64,000 nucleotides of DNA from Druceiella hillmani (Eukaryota > Arthropoda > Insecta > Lepidoptera > Hepialidae). This document shows, one piece after another, positions 39,460 through 50,475 of this stretch. The first letter of the stretch is position 1, and every line of letters begins with the position of its first letter. The DNA lies in NCBI GenBank assembly GCA_039881145.1, contig JAYKKI010000015.1:25842001-25906000 (forward strand), read 5' to 3'. Position numbers and translations under genes: made by a program. Below the pieces are notes generated by a model, which did no database searches, was not told where the DNA came from, and was given only the letters and a program-made list of their open reading frames with translations.

Positions 39460-41035
39460 CAAATTGTGTTTTTACTAGATGTGTTACACTGAATTTATTA
39501 TTACTTTCTATGGAATTTTATTTTCTGCTATGTGTAATTCATGGCTTTTTAATTTACAAAATTAGAAGGAAATTAAGACTGAGTATCAAACTAAAAGTAA
39601 ATTCGAGTGATAGTTAAAGTCAATAACTGAATGATGTATATGGATTTGATTTCATACATTTCCTAAATATTAAGTTAAAAACATCTGAAAGTAAATAACA
39701 ATTTGATAAAAAATAATTTTTTTTGTATTTTAAATAATATAATCAGTAATTGAATAAGCACCATGTTCATGAGCACCATGTTATATAAAAATCTAGCAAA
39801 TTCACTGCGACTTCTTTTTAAGTTAAGACATTAAGATACCTTACGGCTTTGCGTTAATGCAATTTAAAATTCCCCGCTGTAAAGTTTGCCCAATAGTGTT
39901 CTTTAGATTAATACGGTTAGTTCTATCAAGCACTTGGGCATCACAGCTATTTATTACTTTAATTGTTCCTAGGAAATTTAGGAGACTTTTTCTTAAATTT
40001 AAATTTACCTATTTGTAAATACAATTTCTGTATTTGAACATTTGTTTATTGATTGATTTAAATATATAGCTTCAAAATTTTATTTAATATATTCTTATAA
40101 TTTATTTAATTTGAAAATTTCCAGGATCAATTACGAAACAAAAACTAACATTGCCTTTTTGTGCTCTAGAATCGTATATGATTGAATTTTTATATTTCGT
40201 AATAATATATATATGGTGATGGGCAAGATTGAATAGTAATTAAACTTAATTATAATCTTAGTAAATATACTGTCAAATATTTTCATTCACATCTATATTA
40301 CGTTTTACAAAGAGCATATTGTAAATTTCGGAAATTAATTTAAAATTTCAAACATTTCACTTTCTTGTTAAAGAAATAAACGATGTTAATGATAGTGAAA
40401 AAAATAACTTATATTCCAAAAGTAAACATGAAAAAAGCTGCTGTTACTTAATTCAATTTAAATTTATAATTCTGAATTGATAACCGGAAAACCTTAAATA
40501 TTTTCTTATGAAATTCTATATAATAGCCTATAACCTGCCTAGGTTTTTATGTTGATTATACTCTACTTAAAAACAAACACTTCTATAGTATATGTGATTT
40601 TAAGCGGTTTCTCTTAATTAACTTCTTAAAGTTACGTATTTTTACGTTTTGGGCAATTTGAAACTCGTCTATTTGTTGTTCCGCTACGCTATGAGATGCA
40701 ATATTCTAAATAACTTGATGAAAATGAATTAAAATGCAGTTTATTTACGAGTTGTATATTTTCACATTTTAAACTCAACGATGAATTCATTAATATGTGT
40801 TCATAATAGCAATTTCAATGTGGGATTCGAATTGTATATTTATAATGTTTTATAGCCCAATGTTTGGAAATAAAATTGAATACAAATCATTACGTAATTA
40901 GAAGAGTGAACTGATTAAAGTCACTTTGTAAAGCTTGTAATTATAAAACTGTGGATCATATAGATTCATAATTTGCCAAGGGATCTAAGAAATTCATAAG
41001 TGATCTGTTAAGAAATTGAAACTTTCTAATCTTTA
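39460..41035. other. AT-rich DNA, nothing recognised
   Basis: No coding evidence. AGCACCATGTT occurs twice 14 bases apart near 39757. Confidence 0.45.
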
Positions 41036-41039
41036 GAAA

Positions 41040-41550
41040 TGCCATCGCTGCTTCAATTTCTGACAACAGAATTGGCAACTCAGTGTTGCTGCTATCCAAC
41101 GAAAAAGTTATGTCCGAAAAGGTGGTTCAGGTACAGTGATTCGCAGTACAAACGCCATCTTTCTGCGATTTTATTCAGATCAGATACTGGCTTGCACTCC
41201 ATATATTCTACTGCCTAAATTTGTTTGAGTAGAGTGCACTTAAATTTTTTTATAAATAGCTTCTAGGGCTTAGTTAGAAGTAACTTTTCTTTATCTTCAG
41301 GCTCAATCTCTAAATAGCTGAGCTGTATCAGATCAATTTTTTGCCCTAGTTATCCGTAGAAGTTCTTTTTCTGGTGGTACTAGTGATCTTGGCTCTATTG
41401 ATTTCTTATGGACTTTTTAAATCTTAACGCTATCTGGGCTTTAAGTATTATATGGTCTGACCCACAATCGGTTCCTGAAATGGTCTTAATTTTGCATACT
41501 AAGGATATCTGGCGAGCGTTTACGATGACGTAGATTTTATTGTTAAATTC
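41040..41550 (-). pseudogene. LINE endonuclease C-terminal remnant (RTE/Jockey-like)
   Basis: Reading the minus strand from 41550, one frame of about 50 codons gives NKIYVIVNARQISLV, then KIKTISGTDCGSDHIILKAQ and IALRFKKSIRNQ before a TAG. The D-x-G-S-D-H block is the hallmark catalytic end of EEP endonucleases in LINE ORF2 proteins; here both the D and the H of SDH are kept. Further downstream on the same strand, shifted frames read IEPRSLVPPEKELL and then LNKIAERWRLYCESLY near 41140-41200, as expected for the linker region before reverse transcriptase. Multiple stops and the lack of an RT domain show a truncated dead copy. The clade (RTE, BovB or Jockey relatives) is uncertain. Confidence 0.82.
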
Positions 41551-41554
41551 AAAT

Positions 41555-43245
41555 ACTTTTTTGGAGTTATAATATGCATCTATGAATAAAGACTATAAAA
41601 ACTTCTGTTAATCATTGTTATTCGTTAATACAAAAATTATAACACGACAAAAAGGTTGATAATATGAAGACGACCGGTATAAGACTTTGTAGAAAATACT
41701 TATTATACTAATATATTTAACTTTCTTATAATTAGATAGAGGTGCAAACTTGTGCATTTGTGTGGTTAGATTCTGTCTATTTATTCTCTTTTATACGTAT
41801 TTATGTATATTTCGGTACATGAAAAACATAAAAACATGTTAATATTACTACAAATATTGCCATTATATTCATTGTTTGAGTATTTAGATTCTAGATTGGT
41901 GCATTCAGTATATCAAATTATTTTTAGATAAATTCGTTTTTATCGGAGGTGAACGTATTTGGTCATGTCTTTGAGAAAATTACACCAGTCATTTAAGTAG
42001 TTAGACTATATTTATTAAACTTTCCATGATCACAATCTGTTTTATTCTACTTACCAAATATACATATTAAATGAAAACAAAAGTGTGATCTAATAAACAC
42101 TAAAAACGTTCAAAACATAATTATTCGGGATACTAATTTTAATTACTCAAACTGTTTGTACATGTGCATGAACTAAATGAAAACATGTGTAAAAATTAAA
42201 TATAACAAATTATTTGTCAGTCGGTTTAGAAAAAAAAAATTACTCTACACCGTCTGTAAAATATATGTTTATAGTATTTAAGCATATAAGGGTATTTCAT
42301 TGAATTAATAACTATGTACAAATCATAAGTAAACATCACAAACTTCCACCCTAACAGAGCACTTATCTACGCAAGAGAGGGCAAATAACGTACAAATAGA
42401 AGTTTCCTTAAAAGACTTTATAAATCGTATGACAAAGAAAATTTGGTGTTCTGACATTATAACAATTTCACTTTGTTCTTAACAAAACGTTATCCATTTG
42501 CATAGTTTATCAAGACGGATAAGTGTCAGCATGTGAAACTCGATGCGTGTTGTAAATATTCTAGAGCCTTAATATGTTAAATGTGAGAAGGTGCTTACAT
42601 CATTCAACTCGAAATTACGTAATAAATAATACTGTGGACAATTGAAATAACTTTGACCTGCACAGATATTAAGAAACTATTAAGCTCTGGACTTATTTAA
42701 AAATAATTTAATAAAAGAATTGGAGATTTATTTTTATTATATTTCTTAATACGGATAACCTTTCGATATAGAAAGTAACAAGTTATTAACATAGGAAAAA
42801 ATGGTTTTAGGACGACAATTTTAAATTCAGTTATATTAGTGTTCTAGCTTTTGTAGGTTATTTGAAAAGTGTATAAGTTTCTGTATTTGAATATTGACTA
42901 ATGCTAGCAAATTTAGAAGGCCGACATTTTTTATTTATTTATTGTATACAAAACTACTTTGTCTTCTTGCAGCATTATGGTAAAACGTTACGATAATTAA
43001 CAAAGTTGCATAAATTTATAAATGAGTCGTTTTATTTAAAATAGTTTTTGATTTTTTTTTATTTCTTATTTTATGAAGGGATCATTTTACATAAAGTTTC
43101 ATACAGTAATAAAAACCAATACCCGTATATGGTTTTTCCATATTTAATAAGCAATAGAATTAAGTGTAAAAAGAAATTATATTGAATGTATTTGGAGATA
43201 ATTTTGTAGAAATTTATTGTGACTTAAGTTTTATTCACAACTAAA
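41555..43245. other. AT-rich DNA, nothing recognised
   Basis: No coding signal or structured repeat supported between the LINE piece and the foldback. Confidence 0.45.
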
Positions 43246-43249
43246 TGGA

Positions 43250-43447
43250 ATTAGATGTTGTAGTATTATTTCTACTTTATGTAAATGTTTAACTACGACC
43301 TAGTTTAAGTTGTATGACAACATCTTCAGGTGGGCAATTTGTAAAGATATATTTACAAAATGCCCACCTGTAGATGGTTTCATACAACGAAACCTAAGTC
43401 GTGGTTAAGAATCTAAATAAAGCAGAAATAATATCAAATCACGTAGT
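43250..43447. mobile_element. Foldback element, copy B, with hammerhead-like arms (Penelope-like origin possible)
   Basis: This is a second copy of the 32240 family, 198 bases long. Its arms meet around TTTGTAAAGATATATTTACA and run outward through GCCCACCTG, a short hairpin with loop CAT, AAACCTA or AAACTAG, and GTCGTGG or GTCGTAG, then TAAATAAAGCAGAAATAAT. The plus-strand arm keeps CGAAAC and GTCGTGG but has CTGTAGA for the core and a mutated stem II. The minus-strand arm keeps CTGAAGA and a perfect 5-bp stem II (GTTGT/ACAAC) but has TTAAA in place of GAAAC. Across the four arms the majority sequence fits all core positions apart from one extra base after the core. The right end is ...TCACGTAGT, as in copy A; the left end is more worn. 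Confidence 0.78.
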
Positions 43448-43449
43448 AA

Positions 43450-44648
43450 AAATTATATATTCACGAGCATGTAAACTTCATCCGATAAAACGAGAAATTT
43501 TTAAACAAAACAATTCCTCTTTTTTAACGTAAATTATTATTTGCTAATTAAGTAATTAAAATACTGAGTAATATTACTATAAATATATTAAATTATCCAA
43601 AATATATGAATCAGGTTTGAGTTTTATTAATATACTTCCCAAACTTTAATAACTTAAATTTACTTGGAGACAAAGCAATGTTTAATAATTATGCGGAAGT
43701 AAGTAGCTATTCAAACTGACTACCTATTACGTTTATCTCGAAAAATAATTTTACCATTTACGTTTATGTATTTCGTCAAAGTAAAGCCCAACGCACATGG
43801 TACCCATACACATCTCAAATATCAAACTCGTGTTTATAATGAAACTCTTAAGCGGGTGTACGCATTTCATGCAAAAATAAATCGAAGTGGAGTCTATGAA
43901 TTGGAGTATTGCTAATGTTAATTATATTGAAGCGCTTTATTAGCAAAAAAGATTATAAAAAATTTTGTCGTCACTTTTTTTTCCTGCATAATAATTAATA
44001 AATAACTAATAACGGATAGTAGCAGCTAGTACTAATTAAATGTAACTACATATGGAGACTACTGTTGATTAGGCAAGGTCTACTCGACATATTAACTGCT
44101 TATAGGATTATATAATTTTTTTTTCTATAACAGGTTTCACAGTTTTCATATCTCAAAAAAAACTCTTCACACGTGTACAAAAGTGTACAAAAGCGTGCCA
44201 CGTAAGAGAAGTGTACAGAAACCCAGAATAATCCACTCTTCTCACTAAGTGGATTGTGTTGTCCTATGAGAACAGTGGCATAATGATAAGGGTTAAGACA
44301 ATACTGTTTTGCTACGCTGGTTAGATACAGATCGTCGAGTTGAAACAACATTTACATAAATGTAACGTGTTAATGCAATGTGCTTGATTTGAGCTAATAT
44401 TAATCCAATTTGCGCATCCCTTCAAATCGATAAACTTTTGTTAATATATAGTACTCTTCATTGGTAGAAGGAAATTTGTTATTAGTTGAAACCTATTAAT
44501 GCAAAATATGCAAAATATGTTAGGTGAATTTAGCAGAAATAAATGTATTGCGAAAAACCCAATTTTCGAACTTTTATATTTTGATGCGATTTCAACGTAT
44601 TTTCGTCAATCATGGTTTCCAAACACCAAATATAGTGCCAGCTTAAAA
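43450..44648. other. AT-rich DNA, nothing recognised
   Basis: No gene supported. The 83-codon minus frame at 44100-44351 covers a less AT-rich patch containing GTGTACAAAAGTGTACAAAA, but it shows no recognisable domain. Confidence 0.4.
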
Positions 44649-44651
44649 GAT

Positions 44652-44679
44652 TACACACACACACACACACACATGTATA

Positions 44680-44720
<41 letters not shown>
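44652..44720. repeat. Compound (AC)n(GT)n(AT)n microsatellite
   Basis: (AC)n, then ATGTATAT, (GT)n, and (AT)n. The AC and GT halves are mutually complementary and could form a hairpin. Confidence 0.95.
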
Positions 44721-44722
<2 letters not shown>

Positions 44723-44724
44723 TT

Positions 44725-45280
44725 TTATATTTCATAATTTTTATACGCTCTGAAAACCGTATTTCCTATTCCGTTGGAATAAAATTCGTAAGGCTTTTAG
44801 ATAAAAATCAAATTTTTCTATCTATGAACTTAAAAGATAAATAAAATTGGTCTAATATTTTGAAAATAGCAGCGGTTATAATTGTAAAACACTTAAAAGA
44901 TTGAAAATGATGAAACACTTGAAAGTGTTACACATTATATATTGTTAAAAAAACTTTCTATATGCTGCAATTTTTGTTTGCTTTTTGTAACTTCTTTTTT
45001 ATGTGTGTATGAATGAGGGTAATGTAATCTTCCAATTAAATTTTTACCTACTTCTAGGCATCCAAACAAATTAAAATTGTGCACACTTATCAAGAACTGA
45101 TGACGATATAATATTTAAAAAAAAATGGTGAAGACAATACCGAAAATAATTATAGTTAGTGGGAAGCCTTAGTAGTGAAATAGTGTAATATTAAAAAAAA
45201 AATTTAAGCTGTCGGAAAATTATAAATTACGAATACGCGAATGTCAAATCATCAACGTCAATAGGAAACTAAAATGTCTT
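44725..45280. other. AT-rich DNA, nothing recognised
   Basis: No coding signal before the Copia remnant. I found no primer-binding site or upstream LTR matching the downstream repeats. Confidence 0.4.
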
Positions 45281-45660
45281 CAAACAATTCATAAACATTA
45301 ATGGAAAAAATTAACGGATTGCAATCACTATTCCACATGGAGGTTTGCCGTGAAAACTCATCTTCAACGTGAGGAATTGTGGGATGGTCTCGAATAAAGT
45401 GAAACAGTTTAAAAAACGATTTAAAGGTGATAATGGAAATTATTTTCCTGGTTCATACATCGCTACATGCATATATTCAAAATAATCACACTTCAAAGGA
45501 AGTCTAGAATAATCTAGCATGCGGGTGACCTTCGTCGGATACTGTGAGAATACAAAAAGCTACGATTTGTACTGCCAATTTGAAAGCGGTAATAAAGAGC
45601 AGAAATGCATTCTTCCCCGAATTCACTGTCAAAAGAAATTATGTTTCGTTAAATTAATGT
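45281..45660 (+). pseudogene. Copia-type retrotransposon remnant: gag fragment joined to integrase/RT-linker fragment
   Basis: Copia elements encode Gag, protease, integrase, reverse transcriptase and RNase H as one polyprotein. The frame at 45323-45394 reads NHYSTWRFAVKTHLQ then REELWDGLE, the Gag N-terminal pattern. At 45439-45519 another frame reads IIFLVHTSLHAYIQ and TSKEV-stop-NNLA, the next Gag block with its Trp codon now a stop. Directly after, 45525-45572 gives VTFVGYCENTKSYDLY, and a shifted frame from 45596 gives AVIKSRNAFFPEF. These two are the conserved end of the Copia integrase region just before RT. Protease and the integrase core are therefore missing, so the copy has lost well over 1 kb between Gag and this block. 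Stops and frameshifts confirm it is dead. Confidence 0.85.
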
Positions 45661-46060
45661 AGGCAAAGTGCAAGTCGAGTACACTTTTCAGTTCGAAGGA
45701 CTCGCGAAGCATAATACAGTGAACAGAGATAGCCACTGTCCGTGAGTCTGGTTGACCCTCAAAAGGAGTCCTTGTCAAGTAGGAGCCTATATCTACCAAA
45801 TAAAATAAGAACTAAGATTCCGATACCATTTAACATGACATTAAGACCAAGCAGCAAACAAACACAATCAGAAAACAGTCGCTTGTGTTATGTTGAAACA
45901 CCACACGCCTGGTTCCTGTCTGCTAAAATACATAAGCGGAATTCGTAGCAGTAGGGGGTAATATGGTTGAAGCAGTTATTGTGTGACTTTAATTTATTCA
46001 TTCAAAAGACTGGGCGTTCAAATATCGACAACAAAAGTGCAATAAATGTGAATACTGTGA
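45661..46060 (+). other. Probable 3' part of the Copia remnant
   Basis: It contains a 68-codon frame (45742-45948) with no family that I recognise, then a purine run AGCAGTAGGGGG at 45947-45958 that could be the polypurine tract preceding a 3' LTR. The assignment rests on position and on that run. No TG...CA LTR boundaries or second LTR were found. Confidence 0.4.
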
Positions 46061-46062
46061 AA

Positions 46063-46490
46063 AAGTGTAGAAACCTGTGTGTAAAGCTAAAGCTTAGATA
46101 ATATAAAAGGTAAAATATAAAATATAAAATGAAAAGTGTAAATTGTAAAATCCGTATGTAAAATTAAAGTTTAAGTAATGTAAAAATAAAAATATAATGG
46201 TAAGTGTAAAACCTGTAAGTAAAGGTTAGTGTTAAGCAATGTAAAAGTTAAAATGCAAAATTTAAAATGTATGTGAAAAGATTAAGCTTAAGAAAAGTTA
46301 GTCGTATATTCTTCTGCGCAGTTGTAAATATCACATTTTAAATGCATGTTCAAAATTTAAACCTAGGTAAAGTTAGTTGCATATCCTTGTGCGTGGTTGT
46401 GAATGTGAAATTTTTGAGTAAAACTTAAAATTGGATAACACTGGTTGCATATCTTCGAGTTCAATTATGTCAAAATTCTTAAGTGATATA
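46063..46490 (+). repeat. Two arrays of tandem repeats, about 70 bp and 72 bp
   Basis: Array 1 (46063-46270) has three units starting AAGTGTA, spaced 71 and 68 bases, each containing ACCTGTnnGTAAAG or its variant and TAATGTAAAA. Array 2 (46295-46480) has units marked by GTTnGTnGCATATnCTT-like words at 46297, 46371 and 46440. The arrays follow the possible polypurine tract, so they may be LTR-internal or 3' untranslated repeats of the Copia element. They are diverged, so not recently amplified. Confidence 0.7.
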
Positions 46491-46491
46491 A

Positions 46492-47865
46492 GACATGTAA
46501 GTGTAAAATGTAACTAGTATAGAAATGTATATCTGGCAGGAAGGTTCTATATGATACATATAGTTTATGATAGAGGATACAAGTCGTAACCCTGTCATCG
46601 CATTTCCACTTTTCTCTATACGGTGATATTAATAGTAGTGATGGCTTTTTTGCAGGATTCCTCACCTAGGAATATTTTAACAATCATTCCATCAGTGCTA
46701 AAATAATTCAAAAAATACAATACTAAAAAAATTGTGAAACAAATCAAAATAATCTTCCAATTAAGTTTTCAATCAGTTCCAGACGTCAGAATTATTAGGA
46801 ATTTTGTACACAATACAATAATTTCGTGATTATGATTTGATACTAAGTTCAACTAATATTAAACGGTTATTTACACTAGATTGACTTTAAACCCATACAA
46901 TATTACGTTAAGAGCAAAATTTGCAACCCTTTTAATCAAATTGCGCGCATGGAAGAGTGTGAGATTTAGCATAGTTAAAATTTATATGGAGCTAAAAAAG
47001 CTAAAATTTATATATAATATGTGTTACAAATACATTAAATTATATATTACAAATACATTAAAAGTTCATTGCTTACGTTTACATACTATCAATGTCAAAT
47101 ACAATAGTTTGTGATCAAACAGTTGCACAGGGTAGAGATTATCATTGAAAAATTTTAAAATGTCATGTTGACTGAATGAATTTCGAAATGTGAACTTCGT
47201 GTCATTTCAGATGTTCCTTTTTCAGTAGTCTGGGGAGAATATGTCAAGGCAAAAAAGAGTTTATTTTACATTTTTTTAATAAACATCTTTGTTTTATATA
47301 TTAGTGGAATACAGTTTTGCTTAATATACCTGTTACAAAAGGAAAAATGTGTCAGCTTGATTAATATACACCAATTGCCAAAGGAAAATTTTGTAGCAGC
47401 AATTTGAATTGACTTACTCTAGCGTTCACTTAAGCGTTTTCACAAAGTAAGTAGGACGAAAATTTTCACCTGGTGGCGATAATCCGGTTTGATTTACAAA
47501 ATAATAATTTTGAAAGAAAAATGTAATGTTAAGCACTGAGTTATTACTACATCCTTTGAAGTTAGTTCGTATCAATAAAAAATAGTAGTTAGTTAAAACT
47601 GATGAAAAGTAATATTTAAACTTTGACTCATTCACGAATATATTATATTTACGTTACTCTAATTTTTTTTTCTAGTTAATCTACATGAAAAGAGGTTGGT
47701 TAAAATATCATGTCGCGAGTGTTACTTCAGAGAACATGGCACAATCTATTGTATAAGAGACGTATCCTGCTATTAGTCCTCTGGCAAGGTTGACCATTTA
47801 ATTATCCATTACTTGTGGGAATAACAATACCCAATGAAACTATACCACAAAGAAAACTAAGATTG
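46492..47865. other. AT-rich DNA, nothing recognised
   Basis: No supported gene. The stretch 47690-47865 may belong to the Helitron that follows but shows no readable domain. Confidence 0.4.
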
Positions 47866-47885
47866 GCGAAGAAAAACAAAAATAA

Positions 47886-48195
47886 ACTATTGACGTTGCA
47901 AAGGGCTTACTAAATGGCAATATGGCTTTTATTACTAAAATTATCAAGCCACTCTTCAGACATAATCAATTGCATGATGCAGACGTTCCATCGGACCGTA
48001 TTGATTTCGACCCAGACGGTGTATAATATACGCTATATACTGTTGAAAGGTGCATGCTTCCATTTATCCTGAGTTGGACATCTACAATGTACAAAATGCA
48101 AGGTTGCACTGTAGATTATGTGGTAATTTATTTATGATTGCGTCTCTTTGCTATCGGTCAGGCTTGTGTAGCTAACAGTCGCTTAAAGTCACCAA
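47886..48195 (+). pseudogene. Helitron Rep/helicase C-terminal remnant (Pif1-like helicase)
   Basis: Helitrons encode a Rep endonuclease fused to a Pif1-family DNA helicase for rolling-circle transposition. The frame at 47887-48022 reads TIDVAKGLLNGNM then AFITKIIKPLFR and SDRIDFDPDGV before a stop. The N-G-x-x-G/A segment and following linker are typical of the helicase between its later motifs. A second frame from 48051 reads CMLPFILSWTSTMYKMQGCT and VDYVVIYL, matching the conserved L-P-L-x-x-S-W-A-x-T-x-H-K-x-Q-G-x-T block with His changed to Tyr. After a stop, LRLFAIGQACVANSRLKS corresponds to the Pif1 F-x-x-G-Q-x-Y-V-A-L-S-R helicase motif VI, with Ala-Leu altered to Ala-Asn. No Helitron 3' end (CTRR with a preceding hairpin) was confirmed. 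Confidence 0.87.
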
Positions 48196-48209
48196 ATATA
48201 ACATAATTT

Positions 48210-50115
48210 CATGGTCATTGCATAAGATGAAATAGCCTGGTTACGCGAACAGAATAAAATAATTTTAATTTTATTTTCATATTTTTTCATGGCTTTTGTG
48301 TAAATACGTCTAATTTTAATTTTGTTTTGAGCCTAAAAATACATATAACGTATGTACATATGTACACACGTATGTACATACGTAGTACGCTTTCAAAAGC
48401 TTATTAAATTTGAAGGGAGTAACTGTTATCGGTTGCTCTACGGACTTTTTGCTTGATATTGTTCAGTGAAAAGAAAAAAACGACAAATTTTCGATCTAGC
48501 AAATCCCACTACGAATGTTTAAATCGACGTCTTGATGTAGAAAACTAATGAGACTAGAATCAGAAGATTGCAGATTATCGGTCCACAGATGAAATTTATT
48601 ATTTTTGGTTATAATCGGAAAATATTTTTGGAGGTCATGTAAAAAAATTGAATTTTTTTTCATACACTGGAAACTCAGTGGCAGATCGCGTGCGTGCACT
48701 AGATAAAGATGACCCATGTTAATACCGTTACTATGGTTGCGTTCTATGACGGCTCAAATACTAAAGGTATCTTTTCTTTTCTGTTTTAACTCGGATAAAC
48801 CTACTAATTTTACCTTAATGTAAAATCGTCTAACCGTGCTTCTGATATAATATGAAGTGTTTTGATTTGGTGTTAATACATTACTTCAAAGTATTTTTAT
48901 TATAAAGATTCACAATTAAAGTAAGGCAATATGTTTTAATGAAAATTTTGTTTGGCGGAATTTTTGCTAATCTGCTCATCTTCTCACCGAATGAGATGAT
49001 ATTGAACGAATATGTATAACGCGAACGAATATGTTAACAATAGCATCTCCCTTGGGATAATAACAACAGCATCATATAGGAACAATAGCATCTCCCTTGA
49101 GTCTCTAGAGTTTTCTAAGATATCCGTCCTCTTAAACTTTTTTATTTTTTAGTACGTACAAGGTATGTATCACATTATTTGGTGAAGTCACATTAATAAA
49201 TTAAAAATATATAGGCGATTGGAGAAAAACGCACTATGTAATATATTTACAAAGCGAGCAACAAGATAAATATTTTCCGTTTATTAAAAATACTACGTAC
49301 CCTTTAAAGTTTAAGCTTTTATACGCACACAAGTACCTACAAATATCTCATAATGCGAGCTATATTTAACAGGTTTATTTTCCAACTGTTAGACCAAATA
49401 TGCAAATATTATTGAAGTAGATGACCAGAAAGAGATCGTGTTCGTATCACCAGCAGCTGAAAAAAAGGGAATATGCGTTAAAATTCAAACTTATTTAATC
49501 CCACTTTACCAAAGTTAGTATAAATTAGAGAAAACCAAATTACTCTGATTTCTTGGACACTGTGATTGGTATGAAATCGATAATTTTATACGGTATGTTT
49601 CGTTAGAATAGGTACTGTTAAAATTTGTGTTAAAGATGGAACTCAACTTCGTATTTCCTCAATTATTTTTTTATATTTTTACCTCAAAATGATATTTATT
49701 ACTTGTGTTTTTTTCTGCCGATTTTTAACTCAATTTTATTTTTGATATTAAAAAAACACCATAAAATATTTTAATAAATCTAAAAAAGGCAACATAGAGA
49801 TAAGAATAAAAGACGTGCACGGCTAAGCTTTGTTCCAGTGACCTACTTACCATGAGGCGGAAAAAGATACAAAGTGTTTTGACCTCGAGAATGTTATCCT
49901 CGGGCGACTTATTTTGATAAAAAAGGTGTTTTACCAGCGGAAGTAATTTTGTGTATTTTTCTCTTTTTTTTAATGCTAACGTTATATTTTCCAAACTCAA
50001 ACATATAACATCACATTACATATTTCAAATTAAGTACACAATTTATCATAAATTTAAATATTTTAACAGTCTCTTTGAAATTAAACTCTAGGAATGCTTT
50101 AGCCAGTAAAAAAGT
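48210..50115. other. AT-rich DNA with a palindromic patch and short duplications
   Basis: ACGTATGTACATATGTACAC followed by its near mirror lies at 48348-48383. AACAATAGCATCTCCCTTG occurs twice at about 49036 and 49082, and ACGAATATGT twice near 49006 and 49023. Two minus-strand frames (48496-48717, 49725-50000) show no recognisable domain. Confidence 0.45.
49006..49102 (+). repeat. Short interspersed direct repeats
   Basis: AACAATAGCATCTCCCTTG recurs 46 bases apart, with a partial third version (AACAACAGCATC) between. It looks like a decayed tandem duplication. Confidence 0.7.
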
Positions 50116-50120
50116 AAATG

Positions 50121-50209
50121 TTGTATTTCATCAATCTTTCTTATTATTATCGATTCAGTTTGTTCAAAAAATTAAATCGATAATAATAAGGAAGATTGAT
50201 GAAATACAA
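50121..50209. repeat. Hairpin, 35-bp stem with one mismatch, 19-nt loop
   Basis: TTGTATTTCATCAATCTT at 50121 through CGATT at 50155 pairs with 50175-50209 with a single T/G-type mismatch. No target-site duplication was identified. It lies about 100 bases from the AC-rich tract that abuts the LINE cluster. Confidence 0.92.
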
Positions 50210-50328
50210 AATGTCATATTAACATATGGTTTAAAGTTAATATGAGTGATAAAAAATCGAGGTAACATTAATCGATAGAATTCTGAATGCTTTGACCAAA
50301 TATTTCCACTTATTAGGGAGGCATATAC

Positions 50329-50475
50329 AAAAGCACACGCACACACAAACATTTACATACGTACACGTACAGAAGCACACATGTACGCGTAAGGACACGC
50401 ACAGACACGCGCGTATAGCTACCCATACACAACACCCACGCGCATACATACACACACACGCATGTACATATACAG
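50329..50475. repeat. Degenerate AC-rich tract (ACAC/ACAT/ACGC steps)
   Basis: About 145 bases of mixed ACAY and ACGC tetranucleotides. Open frames over it on both strands (50237-50455, 50292-50648, 50313-50549) are repeat artefacts. It sits exactly at the 3' side of the minus-strand LINE copy, which may indicate insertion into the repeat. Confidence 0.9.

Noticed and set aside
44160..44340. Possible tRNA-like or SINE sequence (GTGGCATAATGATAAG, then GGTTAGATACAG)
   Set aside because: The A-box-like word is weak and the B-box-like word lacks the GGTTCGA core, so there is not enough support.
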